Shown: positions 36,088 to 45,310, numbered from the stretch's first letter. The stretch: DNA of 64,000 bases from Hydrogenophaga intermedia (GCF_000723405.1 NZ_CCAE010000020.1:1-64000), one strand, 5' to 3'. Notes: generated from the letters alone by a model not told the origin. A program made the numbers and translations.

Positions 36088-36126
36088 TGGCCCCACGCCA
36101 TCGACCCACGAGAGACAAGGACACCC

Positions 36127-37140
36127 ATGCAAGACACCGCCGAACAGACCATCCACCTCATCCCGCGCGCGCCCACTGCGCCCACCGTCCCCGCCACGGC
36201 CGAGCGCTGGAGCGTCGACGCCATCGAGGCCCTGTTCGATCTGCCTTTCGCCGACCTGATGCATCGCGCCCAGACCGTGCACCGCGAGCACCACGTCGCA
36301 AACGAGGTGGAGCTGGCCACGCTGCTGTCGGTGAAGACCGGCGGCTGCCCCGAGGACTGCGCCTACTGCCCGCAGTCCGTGCACTTCGACACCGGCGTGC
36401 AGGCTGGCAAGCTGATGGCCGTGGACGCCGTGCGCGAGGCCGCGCAGCGCGCCAAGGCGGCCGGCGCCACGCGCTTCTGCATGGGCGCGGCCTGGCGCGC
36501 GCCCAAGGACCGCGACGTCGAGGCCGTGGCCGAACTGGTGCGCGCTGTCAAGGCCGAAGGCCTGGAGGCCTGCGCCACCCTGGGCATGCTGGCCGAGGGC
36601 CACGCCGAGCAACTGCGCGACGCCGGGCTCGACTACTACAACCACAACCTCGACAGCGACCCCGGCTTCTACGGCGACATCATCTCCACGCGCGACTACC
36701 AGGACCGCCTGGACACCCTGGCGCGTGTGCGCGGCGCGGGTGTGAAGGTCTGCTGCGGCGGCATCGTCGGCCTGGGCGAATCGCGGCGCCAGCGCGCGGG
36801 CCTGGTGGCCCAGCTCGCCAACCTCGAGCCTAGCTACCCCGAGTCCGTGCCCATCAACCACCTCGTCAAGGTGGCCGGCACGCCGCTGGCCGATGAGCCC
36901 GACCTCGACCCCTTCGAATTCGTGCGCACCATCGCGGTCGCGCGCATCACCATGCCGCGCGCCAAGGTGCGCCTGTCGGCCGGGCGCCAGCAGATGGGCG
37001 AGGCCGTGCAGGCCCTGTGCTTCCTGGCGGGCGCCAACAGCATCTTCTACGGCGACAAGCTGCTCACCACCGGCAACCCCGACGTGGCGGCCGACCAGGC
37101 GTTGCTGGACAAGCTGGGCCTGACAACACGAAGGGGCTGA
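36127..37140 (+). CDS. bioB: Biotin synthase BioB
   Basis: This radical-SAM enzyme inserts sulfur into dethiobiotin. The 337-residue protein has the [4Fe-4S] motif [13 protein letters not shown] (C74, C78, C81). [20 protein letters not shown] and [18 protein letters not shown] are BioB signatures, and the [2Fe-2S]-binding arginine and cysteine regions are present. No other biotin gene is near; it sits between cobalamin genes with a 39-nt gap upstream and six nt before cobQ. Confidence 0.96.
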   Translation: MQDTAEQTIHLIPRAPTAPTVPATAERWSVDAIEALFDLPFADLMHRAQTVHREHHVANEVELATLLSVKTGGCPEDCAYCPQSVHFDTGVQAGKLMAVDAVREAAQRAKAAGATRFCMGAAWRAPKDRDVEAVAELVRAVKAEGLEACATLGMLAEGHAEQLRDAGLDYYNHNLDSDPGFYGDIISTRDYQDRLDTLARVRGAGVKVCCGGIVGLGESRRQRAGLVAQLANLEPSYPESVPINHLVKVAGTPLADEPDLDPFEFVRTIAVARITMPRAKVRLSAGRQQMGEAVQALCFLAGANSIFYGDKLLTTGNPDVAADQALLDKLGLTTRRG

Positions 37141-37145
37141 AGCGC

Positions 37146-38594
37146 ATGGCCGCCGTCTGCGTGATGGTGCTCGGCACGAGCAGTGGCGCCGGCAAGAGCT
37201 GGCTGGCCACCGCCCTGTGCCGCCACTACGCGCGGCAAGGGCTCAAGGTCGCGCCGTTCAAGGCGCAGAACATGAGCAACAACGCAAGGGTGGTGCAGGG
37301 CGGCGAGATCGGCAGTGCCCAGTACTTCCAGGCGCTCGCCGCGCGCGCCGAGCCCGAGGTGCGCATGAACCCCGTGCTGCTCAAGCCCGAGGCCGACACG
37401 CACAGCCAGTACGTGCTGATGGGCCGCGTGGACGCCGAGCTCACCGCCTTGCCCTGGCGCGAGCGCGGCGAACGCGCCTGGCCCACGGTGCGGCGCGCGC
37501 TGCACGAACTCATCGCCGAGCATGAGGTGGTGGTGATCGAAGGCGCAGGCTCGCCGGCCGAGATCAACCTCATGCCGAACGACATCGTCAACCTGCGCGT
37601 GGCGCGCGAGGCGGGCGCGCGCTGCCTGCTGGTCACCGACGTCGACCGTGGCGGCGCCTTCGCCCACCTGTACGGCACCTGGTCGCTGCTGGCCGAGGCC
37701 GACCGCGCGCTCATCCGTGGCTTCGTGCTCAACAAGTTCCGGGGCGACGCCGCGCTGCTGCAGCCGGGCCCGCAACAGTTGCAGGACCTCACCGGCGTGC
37801 CCATGCTGGGCGTGATCCCCATGCAGTGGCGCCACGGCCTGCCAGAGGAGGATGGAGTTTTCGACGACCGCAGCCACGCCGCCGGCCCGGTGCACACCAC
37901 CATCGCCGTCGTCGCCTGGCCGCGCATCAGCAACCTCGACGAATTCCAGCCGCTGAAGAACCTGCCCGGCGTGCGCCTGAAATGGGTGCGCTCGCCAGCG
38001 GACGGCGCGGGGGCTGACGTGGTCGTGCTGCCCGGCAGCAAGGCCACGGCCGCCGACCTGGACTGGCTGCGCGAGCAGGGCCTGGACCGCTGGGTGGCCG
38101 AGCACGCCGCGCGCGGCGGCCGCGTGCTGGGCGTGTGCGGCGGCCTGCAGGTGCTGGGCGAGGCGCTCATCGACACCGAGGGCATCGACGGCAATGCGCC
38201 CGGCCTGGGCCTGCTGCCCCTGGTCACCACCTTCGCGCGCGACAAGACCGTGCGCCGCACCGAGGCCGCGTTCACCACGATGCGCGGCCCCTGGGCCGCC
38301 TTGTCGGGCGTGGCCGTCAGCGGCTACGAAATCCACCACGGCCAGACCGCGCCGCACCCCGCCATGGTGGCGGCCGGCGCCTTGGCGCACGAGGTGATCC
38401 CCGGCCTGGCCTGGCAAAACGCCGACGGCAACGTGCTGGGCCTGTACCTGCACGGCCTGTTCGAGGACGATCGCGTGCTGCGGGCCCTGTTCGGCGCCGC
38501 CGCGCCCACGTTGGAGACGGTGTTCGACCGCCTGGCCGACACGCTGCGCGAGCACTTCATTCCCGGCGCGCTGGACGCGCTCATCGCACCATGA
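37146..38594 (+). CDS. cobQ: Cobyric acid synthase CobQ
   Basis: CobQ amidates four side chains of adenosylcobyrinic a,c-diamide using glutamine and ATP. The protein is 482 residues. The N-terminal dethiobiotin-synthetase-like domain has GTSSGAGKSWLATALCRHYA and APFKAQNMSNNARVV. The C-terminal glutamine amidotransferase-like domain has the nucleophile in RVLGVCGGLQVLGE and the histidine in LGLYLHGLFED. ATG at 37146 was chosen over a frame opening at 37017 inside bioB. Confidence 0.95.
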   Translation: MAAVCVMVLGTSSGAGKSWLATALCRHYARQGLKVAPFKAQNMSNNARVVQGGEIGSAQYFQALAARAEPEVRMNPVLLKPEADTHSQYVLMGRVDAELTALPWRERGERAWPTVRRALHELIAEHEVVVIEGAGSPAEINLMPNDIVNLRVAREAGARCLLVTDVDRGGAFAHLYGTWSLLAEADRALIRGFVLNKFRGDAALLQPGPQQLQDLTGVPMLGVIPMQWRHGLPEEDGVFDDRSHAAGPVHTTIAVVAWPRISNLDEFQPLKNLPGVRLKWVRSPADGAGADVVVLPGSKATAADLDWLREQGLDRWVAEHAARGGRVLGVCGGLQVLGEALIDTEGIDGNAPGLGLLPLVTTFARDKTVRRTEAAFTTMRGPWAALSGVAVSGYEIHHGQTAPHPAMVAAGALAHEVIPGLAWQNADGNVLGLYLHGLFEDDRVLRALFGAAAPTLETVFDRLADTLREHFIPGALDALIAP

Positions 38595-39694
38595 ACCTGC
38601 CGAACCTCCCGAACCTCCCTGAAGTCCCCGACCTGCACGACGAGCCCCTGGCCGCGGCGCTGCAGGCCGCCATGGACAGCAAGACCAAGCCCCTGGGCTC
38701 GCTCGGGCGCCTCGAAGCGCTCGCGCAGCGCCTGGGCGCCATCCAGGGCACGGCCACGCCGCGCCTGCACCAGCCGCAGATGCTGGTCTGCGCGGCCGAC
38801 CACGGCCTGGCGGCGCGCGGCGTCTCGGCCTACCCGAGCGACGTGACCTGGCAGATGGTGGAGAACTTCCTGGCCGGCGGCGCGGCGGTGAGCGTGCTGG
38901 CGCGCCAGCACGGCCTGGCGCTCACCGTGGTGGACTGCGGCGTGCGCCACGACTTCGCGCCGCGCGCGGGCCTGCTGGTGCGCAAGGTGGCGCCGGGCAC
39001 GGCCGACGCGCTCGAGGGCCCGGCCATGAGCGAGGTGCAGCGCGACCAGGCCATCGCGAATGGCGTGGCCACCGTGCGTGGCCTGCCGGGCAACGCGCTG
39101 CTGCTCGGCGAGATGGGCATCGGCAACACCTCGGCCGCTTCGCTGCTGCTGGCGCGCCTGGGCGGCTTCGAGGTGGGCGACGTGACCGGCGCCGGCACCG
39201 GCCTGGACGCCGACGCCGTGGTGCGCAAGATCGGCGTGCTGCGCGACGTGCTGGCCCGCCACGCCGACGCGCGCGACCCACTGGCCGCGCTGGCCGCGTT
39301 CGGCGGCTTCGAGATCGCCACGCTGGTGGGCGCGGTGCTGCAGGCCGCGGCCGAGCGGCGCGTGGTCGTGGTGGACGGCTTCATCGCCAGCGCCGCCGTG
39401 CTGGTGGCCAGCAAGCTGCGCCCGCACGTGCTGCAGCGCTGTGTGTTCGCCCACCGCTCGGGCGAGCGCGGCCACGCGCTCATGCTCGCCCACCTGCGCG
39501 CCGAGCCGCTGCTCGACCTGGGTCTGCGCCTGGGCGAGGGCTCGGGCGCGGCCCTGGCCTGGCCGCTGCTGCAAAGCGCCTGCGCGCTGCTGGGCGAGAT
39601 GGCCAGCTTCGCCAGCGCGGGCGTGTCCACCGCCAGCGCCGGGTTGGCCGAAGCGGCCCCAGAGGCCGATGCGGCCGACAAGCCGGCGCGATGA
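38591..39694 (+). CDS. cobT: Nicotinate-nucleotide-dimethylbenzimidazole phosphoribosyltransferase CobT
   Basis: CobT activates the lower-ligand base as alpha-ribazole phosphate. It is 367 residues with TKPLGSLGRLEALA near residue 35, VCAADHGLAARGVSAYPSDVT, LLGEMGIGNTSAASLLLARL and the catalytic glutamate in LRLGEGSGAALAWPLL. The N terminus has a short PNLPNLPE repeat. ATGA overlaps link it to cobQ and cobS. Confidence 0.95.
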   Translation: MNLPNLPNLPEVPDLHDEPLAAALQAAMDSKTKPLGSLGRLEALAQRLGAIQGTATPRLHQPQMLVCAADHGLAARGVSAYPSDVTWQMVENFLAGGAAVSVLARQHGLALTVVDCGVRHDFAPRAGLLVRKVAPGTADALEGPAMSEVQRDQAIANGVATVRGLPGNALLLGEMGIGNTSAASLLLARLGGFEVGDVTGAGTGLDADAVVRKIGVLRDVLARHADARDPLAALAAFGGFEIATLVGAVLQAAAERRVVVVDGFIASAAVLVASKLRPHVLQRCVFAHRSGERGHALMLAHLRAEPLLDLGLRLGEGSGAALAWPLLQSACALLGEMASFASAGVSTASAGLAEAAPEADAADKPAR

Positions 39695-40500
39695 GCCGCT
39701 TCATTCGTCATTACCTGCTCGCGCTGCAGTTCTTCACGCGCGTGCCGGTGACGGGCCGGCTGGCCGCCTGGGTGGGCTACAGCCCGGCCATGCTGCGCGC
39801 CAGCGCGGCGCATTTTCCCGGCGTGGGCTGGCTGGTGGGTCTGTGGGTGGCGGCGGTCTTCACCGCGTTGCTGTGGGTCTTGCCCGGCGTGGGCGCCGCT
39901 CCCTGGGTGGCCGCGCTGGGCGCCACCGTGGCCGGCGTGCTCATGACCGGCGCCTTCCACGAAGACGGTCTGGCCGACCTCGCCGACGGCCTGGGCGGCA
40001 GCGCCGACCGCGCGCGGGCGCTGGAGATCATGAAGGATTCGCGCATCGGCAGCTTCGGCGCCATCGCGCTCGTGCTTGCGCTTTTGTGCAAGGTGGCGTT
40101 GCTCGCGCTGCTGGCGCAGATCGACCCGCTGCACGCGGTGGCGGCGCTGTTCCTGGCGCAGGTGGTCTCGCGCGCCGCGCCGCTGCCGCTCATCTTCACC
40201 TTGTCGCACGTGGGCGACGCGGCCGGCTCGAAAAGCAAGCCACTGGCCGACGCGCTGTCGCCCGCGGCGCTGCTGGCGGGGCTGCTGTGGATGGCGTTGG
40301 CGCTGCTGCTGGTGGTGGCGCTGATGCCCGGCATGGCCTGGTGGGCCGGCGTGCTGGGCGCCGCGCTGGGCACCGCCTGGGTGGGGCGCCTGCTGTGGCG
40401 CCGCCTGCAGGGCTTCACCGGCGACGGCCTGGGCGCCACGCAGCAGGTGGCCGAAGTGCTGTTCTACCTGGGCGTCGCCATCGCCTTGCCGTTCGAATGA
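39691..40500 (+). CDS. cobS: Adenosylcobinamide-GDP ribazoletransferase CobS
   Basis: This membrane enzyme joins AdoCbi-GDP with alpha-ribazole (phosphate), the last assembly step. It is 269 residues with LLALQFFTRVPV at the N terminus, then the catalytic motif GAFHEDGLADLADGLGG and MKDSRIGSFGAIALVLALL. At least six hydrophobic segments follow. Confidence 0.95.
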   Translation: MSRFIRHYLLALQFFTRVPVTGRLAAWVGYSPAMLRASAAHFPGVGWLVGLWVAAVFTALLWVLPGVGAAPWVAALGATVAGVLMTGAFHEDGLADLADGLGGSADRARALEIMKDSRIGSFGAIALVLALLCKVALLALLAQIDPLHAVAALFLAQVVSRAAPLPLIFTLSHVGDAAGSKSKPLADALSPAALLAGLLWMALALLLVVALMPGMAWWAGVLGAALGTAWVGRLLWRRLQGFTGDGLGATQQVAEVLFYLGVAIALPFE

Positions 40501-40519
40501 GTTGTTGGATGACGCGCCG

Positions 40520-41074
40520 ATGAAGCTCTGGTTGATCCGCCACGCCGCCGTCGCCCTGCCACCGGGGCTGTGCTACGGCATCACCGACGCGCCCGCGCGC
40601 GCCGACGCCACGCTGGCCGCCGCCGAGGCCGTTACCGCCACATTGCCGCGCCACGTGCCGCTGTGGGTGTCGGGCCTGGCGCGCGCGCAGCAACTGGCCG
40701 CCGCGCTGCAGCGCCGGCGGCCCGACCTGGGTGCCGCGCGCGTGGAGCCGCGCCTGAACGAGATGGACTTCGGCCGCTGGGAGATGCAGGCCTGGGACGC
40801 CATTCCGCGCGCGGCCTTCGACGCCTGGATGGCCGACTTCGCGCACCACCGCTTCGGCGGCGAGGAGTGCACGCAGCGGGTCATCGAGCGTGTGGCCGCC
40901 GTGGTGATGGAACTGCACACGGCCGGCATCCGCGAGGCGGCCTGGGTCACGCACGCGGGGGTCATTCGCGGTGCGCACTACCTCCGGGCGCATGGGCCGC
41001 GTGTCATCGCGGGCGTGCACGAGTGGCCAGAGCACGTCATCGAGCCGGGTGCCTGTGTCGAGTTGGTGTTTTGA
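40520..41074 (+). CDS. cobC: Histidine phosphatase, probable alpha-ribazole phosphatase
   Basis: This 184-residue phosphoglycerate-mutase-fold phosphatase has active-site RHA in KLWLIRHAAVA (RHG in most relatives), LNEMDFGRWEMQAWDAI and the second histidine in AAWVTHAGVIRG. The position at the end of the B12 run supports dephosphorylation of alpha-ribazole phosphate or adenosylcobalamin phosphate. I chose ATG 40520 rather than the TTG at 40502 because the family begins at the MKLWLIRHA strand. Confidence 0.85.
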   Translation: MKLWLIRHAAVALPPGLCYGITDAPARADATLAAAEAVTATLPRHVPLWVSGLARAQQLAAALQRRRPDLGAARVEPRLNEMDFGRWEMQAWDAIPRAAFDAWMADFAHHRFGGEECTQRVIERVAAVVMELHTAGIREAAWVTHAGVIRGAHYLRAHGPRVIAGVHEWPEHVIEPGACVELVF

Positions 41075-41146
41075 CGTCGGTCGGGGCTGAGGGGCGTGCG
41101 TTGCGTTTCTCGCCTCTTCCTCGCGAGGGCCGCTGGTGCGTGTGCC

Positions 41147-41532
41147 CGTTCTCCGGCCCACGCTCGCGCAGAAGCGCCCGAGCGCTCGGGCAGGGTTGGC
41201 GTCACCGCCGTGGTTGGCGCGCCCCCTCTGTGGCAAGCGCGAATGGGGCCTGCGCCCGGACACCCACACCATCGACCCCAGTGGCGGATGGGCTGGCCAA
41301 AGAAGACCGGACTTCCCGTCACTCGGCACTCGGCGAATAAATGGAATCTGACCCCAATTAAAGGGGGCCCGGATTTCTGGTGGAGCGCTCGGGCGTCACT
41401 CTCGACGGATGGTTGGGTTCGCGGGCGCAGGCCCCATTCGCGCTTGCCACAGAGGGGGCGTGCCAACAGCGGTGGTGACGCAGGCCCTGTGGAGCGCTCG
41501 GGCGCCTCTGCGCGAGCGTGGGCCGGAGAACG
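41147..41532. repeat. Large imperfect inverted repeat element, about 112-bp arms
   Basis: The left arm (41147-41258) and right arm (41422-41532) are reverse complements with high identity by eye, for example CCCCCTCTGTGGCAAGCGCG and CGCGCTTGCCACAGAGGGGG. The 160-nt centre contains TGGAATCTGACCCCAATTA, a stretch I associate with the flanks of transposase or RAYT genes. No gene is convincing in 41075-41638; open frames there are by-products of the repeat. Confidence 0.8.
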
Positions 41533-41638
41533 CGGACCACGCCAGCCGTCAGCGCGAGGTCTCAACGAGAAGTCAGCGCGAGGACATGGAGCGAACCGGC
41601 CAACTCAGGCAGACAACAAGAACCGTTAAGGTAAGCAC

Positions 41639-42661
41639 ATGCTCCGTCGAAGCCTTCTTCTCCTGATCCTGGCCGCCAGCCAGTCCCTCGCCGTCGCGCA
41701 GACGTCCCTGCGCGTGCTCACCCACGACTCCTTCGAACTCCCCGCGCCGCTGCTCGCGCAATTCGAGCGCGAGGCCGGCGTGAAGCTGCAGCTCATCAAG
41801 GGCGGCGACGCGGGCGAGATGCTCAACCGCCTCATCCTCACGCGCGCCCGGCCCATCGCCGACCTCGTCTTCGGCATCGACAACGCGCTGCTGCCGCGCG
41901 CTCGGCAGGCCGGCGTGATCGAGGCTTATGGCGGCCCGGCGGCGCAGCGCGCCAGTGCCGCCGCGTTGGGTGACGGCGTGGTGCCGGTGGACCACGGCTA
42001 CGTCGCGCTCAACATCGACAAGGCCTGGTTCGCGCAGAAGGGCTTGGCACTGCCGCGCTCGCTCGACGATCTGGCGCAACCCGCCTACAAAGACCTGCTG
42101 GTGGTGCCGCACCCGGCCACCTCCAGCCCTGGCCAGGCCTTTCTTCAGGCCACCATCGCCGGCCTGGGCGAAGAGGGCGCCTTCGACTGGTGGGCGCGCC
42201 TGCGGCGCAACGGCCTCAAAGTGGTCAAGGGCTGGAGCGAGGCCTACTACACCGAGTTCACCCGCAACGGCGGCGCGCGGCCCATCGTGGTGAGCTACGC
42301 CACCAGCCCGGCGGCCGAGGTCTTCTTCAGCAAGACACCACTCGCCGAATCGCCCACGGCCAGCCTGTTCCTGCCGGGTGGCGTGTTCCGCCAGGTCGAG
42401 GGCGTGGCCCTGGTCAAGGGTGGTAACCCCGCCGCGCGCGACGCTGCCGGTCGCTTCATCGAATTCCTGCGCTCCGCGCCGGTGCAACAGGCGCTGCAGA
42501 CCAGCATGTGGATGTACCCCGCCGAGCCCGGCGCGGCGCGCGCCGAGGTGCTGAAACAGCACGCGCCCGAGCCCACGCGCTTCGACAACCCGCCGGCCGA
42601 TCGCGCGAGCGAGCAACTGCGCGCCTGGCAGGACCGCTGGGTTCGAACGGTTCTGCGCTGA
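41639..42661 (+). CDS. thiB: Thiamine ABC transporter substrate-binding protein
   Basis: The 340-residue periplasmic protein has a cleavable signal (RSLLLLILAASQSLAVAQ). TSLRVLTHDSFELPAPLL opens the mature protein as in ThiB/TbpA. Further family segments are DNALLPRARQAGVIEAY, PVDHGYVALNIDKAWF, HPATSSPGQAFLQATIAGLG and WSEAYYTEFTRNGGARPIVV. It binds thiamine and its phosphates. AAGG lies ahead of the ATG. I find no TPP riboswitch in the leader. Confidence 0.92.
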   Translation: MLRRSLLLLILAASQSLAVAQTSLRVLTHDSFELPAPLLAQFEREAGVKLQLIKGGDAGEMLNRLILTRARPIADLVFGIDNALLPRARQAGVIEAYGGPAAQRASAAALGDGVVPVDHGYVALNIDKAWFAQKGLALPRSLDDLAQPAYKDLLVVPHPATSSPGQAFLQATIAGLGEEGAFDWWARLRRNGLKVVKGWSEAYYTEFTRNGGARPIVVSYATSPAAEVFFSKTPLAESPTASLFLPGGVFRQVEGVALVKGGNPAARDAAGRFIEFLRSAPVQQALQTSMWMYPAEPGAARAEVLKQHAPEPTRFDNPPADRASEQLRAWQDRWVRTVLR

Positions 42662-42668
42662 CACCTTC

Positions 42669-44231
42669 ATGCGCTTCGCGCTCGCCCTGATCCCGCTGCT
42701 GTTCCTGGCGCTCGTCGCCGTGGCGCCCGTGGCGCGCCTGCTGGCCGAGGGCTGGGGCACGGGCGAACTCGGCTTCTGGGCCTTGTGGGCCGACGACTAC
42801 TTGCGCGGCCGCGTGCTGTGGTCGCTGGCGCAGGCGGGCATCACCTCGGTGGCGGCGTTGCTCGTCGGCGTGCCGCTGGCCTGGGTGCTCGCACGCATTG
42901 AGTTCACCGGCCGCGCCCTGGTGCTGCGCGCGCTGATGCTGCCCTTCGTGGTGCCCACGCTGGTGGCGGCCATGGGCGTGCTGGCGCTGGCCGGGCCGCG
43001 TGGCGTGCTGGGCGTCGACGGCTCTGGCACGCCCTGGCTTCTGCTGTACGGCAACCTGTTCTTCAACCTGTGCCTGGTGGTGCGCGCGGGTGTGGAGGCC
43101 TTCGAGCACGTGAGCGGCACGCGCGTGGCCGCCGCGCGCACGCTGGGCGCCTCGCCCTGGCGCGTGTTCCGGCGCGTCGAATGGCCCGAGGCGCGGCCCT
43201 GGCTCGCTTCAGCCGCTTGCCTGGTGTTCCTGTACTGCCTCTCGGGTTTCGGGCTGGCGCTGGTGCTGGGCGGGCAGCGCTGGGCCACGGCCGAGGTGGA
43301 GATCTACACCCTGGTGGCGCACGAACTGGCGCTGGGCCAGGCCGGTGTGCTGGCGGTGTGGATGCTGCTGCTCAACGGCGCGGTGGCGCTGATCTACGCC
43401 TTCATCGAACAGCGCCTGGCCGCGCCCGCGCGTGCGGTGCCCATCCCGCTCCGCGCGGTGGCTTCACGCGGCGATCGCCTGGCCGTGGCGGCGCTGCATG
43501 CCACGCTGTTCGCGCTGGCCGGGGCGCCGCTGCTGGCCTTGCTGTTGCGCACCGCGCCCGCGCTGCTCGACGGCGCGGCCTGGGCCGTGCTGCGCGATCC
43601 TGCCACGCTGCAGGCCCTGTTCAACACGCTGCGCTTCAGCGCCATGGCGCTCGCGCTGGCCCTGGTGCTGGGCGTGGCGCACGCGCTGTCGGCGCAGGGC
43701 TTGCGGCGCCTGGGCCTGGCCTGGCGCGCGGCGGCCTTCCTGCCCTTCGTGGTGTCGCCCGTCACGGTGGCCTTCGGGCTCTTGCTGCTCTACCCGGCAT
43801 TCACCGCCAGCCTGCCGCTGTTGGTGGCCGCCTACGCGCTCATCGCCTACCCCTTCATCGCGCGCGCCCTGGCCGCCGCGCTGGATGCGCTGCCGCCGTC
43901 GCTGGCGCAGGCGGCGGCCACGCTGGGCGCCTCGCCCGCGCGTGTGGCCTGGCGCGTCACCCTGCCGCTGGTGGCACCCGCGTTGCGGCGCGGCACCGCC
44001 TTTGCCGCCGCCACCATGCTCGGCGAATTCGCGGTCTCGCTCTTTTTGTCGAGGCCCGAATGGCTCACGCTCACCACCCTGATCCACCAACGCCTGGGCC
44101 GCCCGGGCGAGACCAACCTGCAGGCCGCGCTGGTGCTGGCGCTGCTGCTGCTGGCGCTCGCCCTTGCGGCCTTCGTGCTCATTGAAGGCGGCACGCGCCG
44201 CCAGGCACCACCCCATGCTCGAACTGCGTGA
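42669..44231 (+). CDS. thiP: Thiamine ABC transporter permease
   Basis: The 520-residue permease is a fused double unit with about twelve membrane helices. Two EAA coupling loops are visible, one as AAARTLGASPWRVFRRVEWPE and one as QAAATLGASPARVAWRVTLP. This is the ThiP layout. It begins seven nt after thiB and overlaps thiQ by 17 nt. Confidence 0.92.
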   Translation: MRFALALIPLLFLALVAVAPVARLLAEGWGTGELGFWALWADDYLRGRVLWSLAQAGITSVAALLVGVPLAWVLARIEFTGRALVLRALMLPFVVPTLVAAMGVLALAGPRGVLGVDGSGTPWLLLYGNLFFNLCLVVRAGVEAFEHVSGTRVAAARTLGASPWRVFRRVEWPEARPWLASAACLVFLYCLSGFGLALVLGGQRWATAEVEIYTLVAHELALGQAGVLAVWMLLLNGAVALIYAFIEQRLAAPARAVPIPLRAVASRGDRLAVAALHATLFALAGAPLLALLLRTAPALLDGAAWAVLRDPATLQALFNTLRFSAMALALALVLGVAHALSAQGLRRLGLAWRAAAFLPFVVSPVTVAFGLLLLYPAFTASLPLLVAAYALIAYPFIARALAAALDALPPSLAQAAATLGASPARVAWRVTLPLVAPALRRGTAFAAATMLGEFAVSLFLSRPEWLTLTTLIHQRLGRPGETNLQAALVLALLLLALALAAFVLIEGGTRRQAPPHARTA

Positions 44232-44859
44232 CATCCACCTGCGCTGGGACCGGCGCCCGCTGCTCGACGGCGTGAACCTGCGCGTGGACGCGGGCCACAC
44301 CGTGGCGTTGCTCGGGCCCTCGGGCAGTGGCAAGAGCACGCTGCTCAAGATCGTGGCCGGCATCGAGACGCCCGAGCGTGGCAGCGTGTGGTTCGACGGC
44401 GAGGACATCACGCGCACGCCGCCGCACCGGCGCGGCTTCGCGCTCATGTTCCAGGACTTCGCGCTGTTCCCGCACCTGGACGTGCGCGACAACGTGGCCT
44501 TCGGGCTCGTCGAACAGCGCGTGCCCCGGCGCGAGGCGCGCGAGCGCGCGCAGGCCCTGCTCACGCGCTTCGGCCTGGGTGCGCACGCCCAGGCGCGGGT
44601 GTGGACACTCTCGGGCGGCGAGCAGCAGCGTGTGGCGCTGGCGCGCGCGCTCATCACGCAGCCGCGCGCGCTGCTGCTCGACGAACCCTTTTCCGCGCTG
44701 GACGCCGCGCTGCGCGAGCAACTGCGCGCCGAGTTTCGCGATCGCATCGCGGAGGCCGGCATGGCCGCCATCCTCGTCACGCACGACGAGGCCGAGGCGC
44801 GCGCGATGGCGCAGCAGGGCTGGGGACTGCACGAGGGCAAGCTGCGCTCGCTGTGGTGA
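44215..44859 (+). CDS. thiQ: Thiamine ABC transporter ATPase
   Basis: The 214-residue ATPase has Walker A GPSGSGKSTLLKIVAG (about 33-48), signature LSGGEQQRVALARAL and Walker B ALLLDEPFSALDAALREQ, followed by VTHDEAEARA. The length fits ThiQ, shorter than most importers of sugars. Start MLELRDIHLRWD was chosen because it aligns with the family beginning. Confidence 0.92.
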   Translation: MLELRDIHLRWDRRPLLDGVNLRVDAGHTVALLGPSGSGKSTLLKIVAGIETPERGSVWFDGEDITRTPPHRRGFALMFQDFALFPHLDVRDNVAFGLVEQRVPRREARERAQALLTRFGLGAHAQARVWTLSGGEQQRVALARALITQPRALLLDEPFSALDAALREQLRAEFRDRIAEAGMAAILVTHDEAEARAMAQQGWGLHEGKLRSLW

Positions 44860-44906
44860 GCTAAGCTGTGCCCGCACCCGATCGGGGTGGTCACCGGAGC
44901 ACGCGC

Positions 44907-45251
44907 ATGGGCTGGTTTTCCAAGGCACCCACGGGGTTCTTCCTCAGCACCACCACGCCCCCGGGCGTGGAACGCGGCCAGATGCTGGGCGTGGTGCACG
45001 GCGAGGCCATCATCGGCGCCAACATCTTCCGCGACATGTTCTCCTCCATCCGCGACGTGGTGGGCGGCCGAGCGGGCGGCTACGAGCGTGCCCTCTCGGG
45101 CGCGCGCGACGCGGCCGTCGAAGACCTCATCGAGTCCGCGAAGGAACTGGGCGCCAACGGCGTCATCGGCATCGACTTCGACTACGAGGTGCTCGGCGAG
45201 GCCAACGGCATGATGATGGTGGCGGTGAGCGGGACGGCGGTGAAGCTGTGA
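44907..45251 (+). CDS. YbjQ/UPF0145-family protein
   Basis: The 114-residue YbjQ-type protein forms pentameric rings in known structures but has no settled function. Family pattern is seen as GVVHGEAIIGANIFRDMFSSIRDVVGGRAGGYE, then ARDAAVEDLIESAKELGANGVIGIDFDYE and VAVSGTAVKL. CGGAG lies upstream of the ATG. It is a single gene between thiQ and the toxin-antitoxin module. Confidence 0.88.
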   Translation: MGWFSKAPTGFFLSTTTPPGVERGQMLGVVHGEAIIGANIFRDMFSSIRDVVGGRAGGYERALSGARDAAVEDLIESAKELGANGVIGIDFDYEVLGEANGMMMVAVSGTAVKL

Positions 45252-45266
45252 CTGTGTGCGTTATAT

Positions 45267-45284
45267 TGCACTGAATTTTGTGCA
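45267..45284 (+). promoter_or_regulatory. Candidate autoregulatory operator of the toxin-antitoxin module
   Basis: TGCAC-N8-GTGCA is centred 35 nt before the antitoxin start and overlaps a TATATT -10-like element (45262-45267). Phd/YefM antitoxins repress their own promoters through such palindromes. The region is AT-richer than its surroundings. Confidence 0.5.
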
Positions 45285-45310
45285 GATTTCAGTACTTCCA
45301 GGAGCATTTC

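Noticed and set aside
41096-41629. Several overlapping short open frames between cobC and thiB
   Set aside because: They lie on the arms of the inverted repeat and mirror each other on both strands; no ribosome sites or domains are seen.
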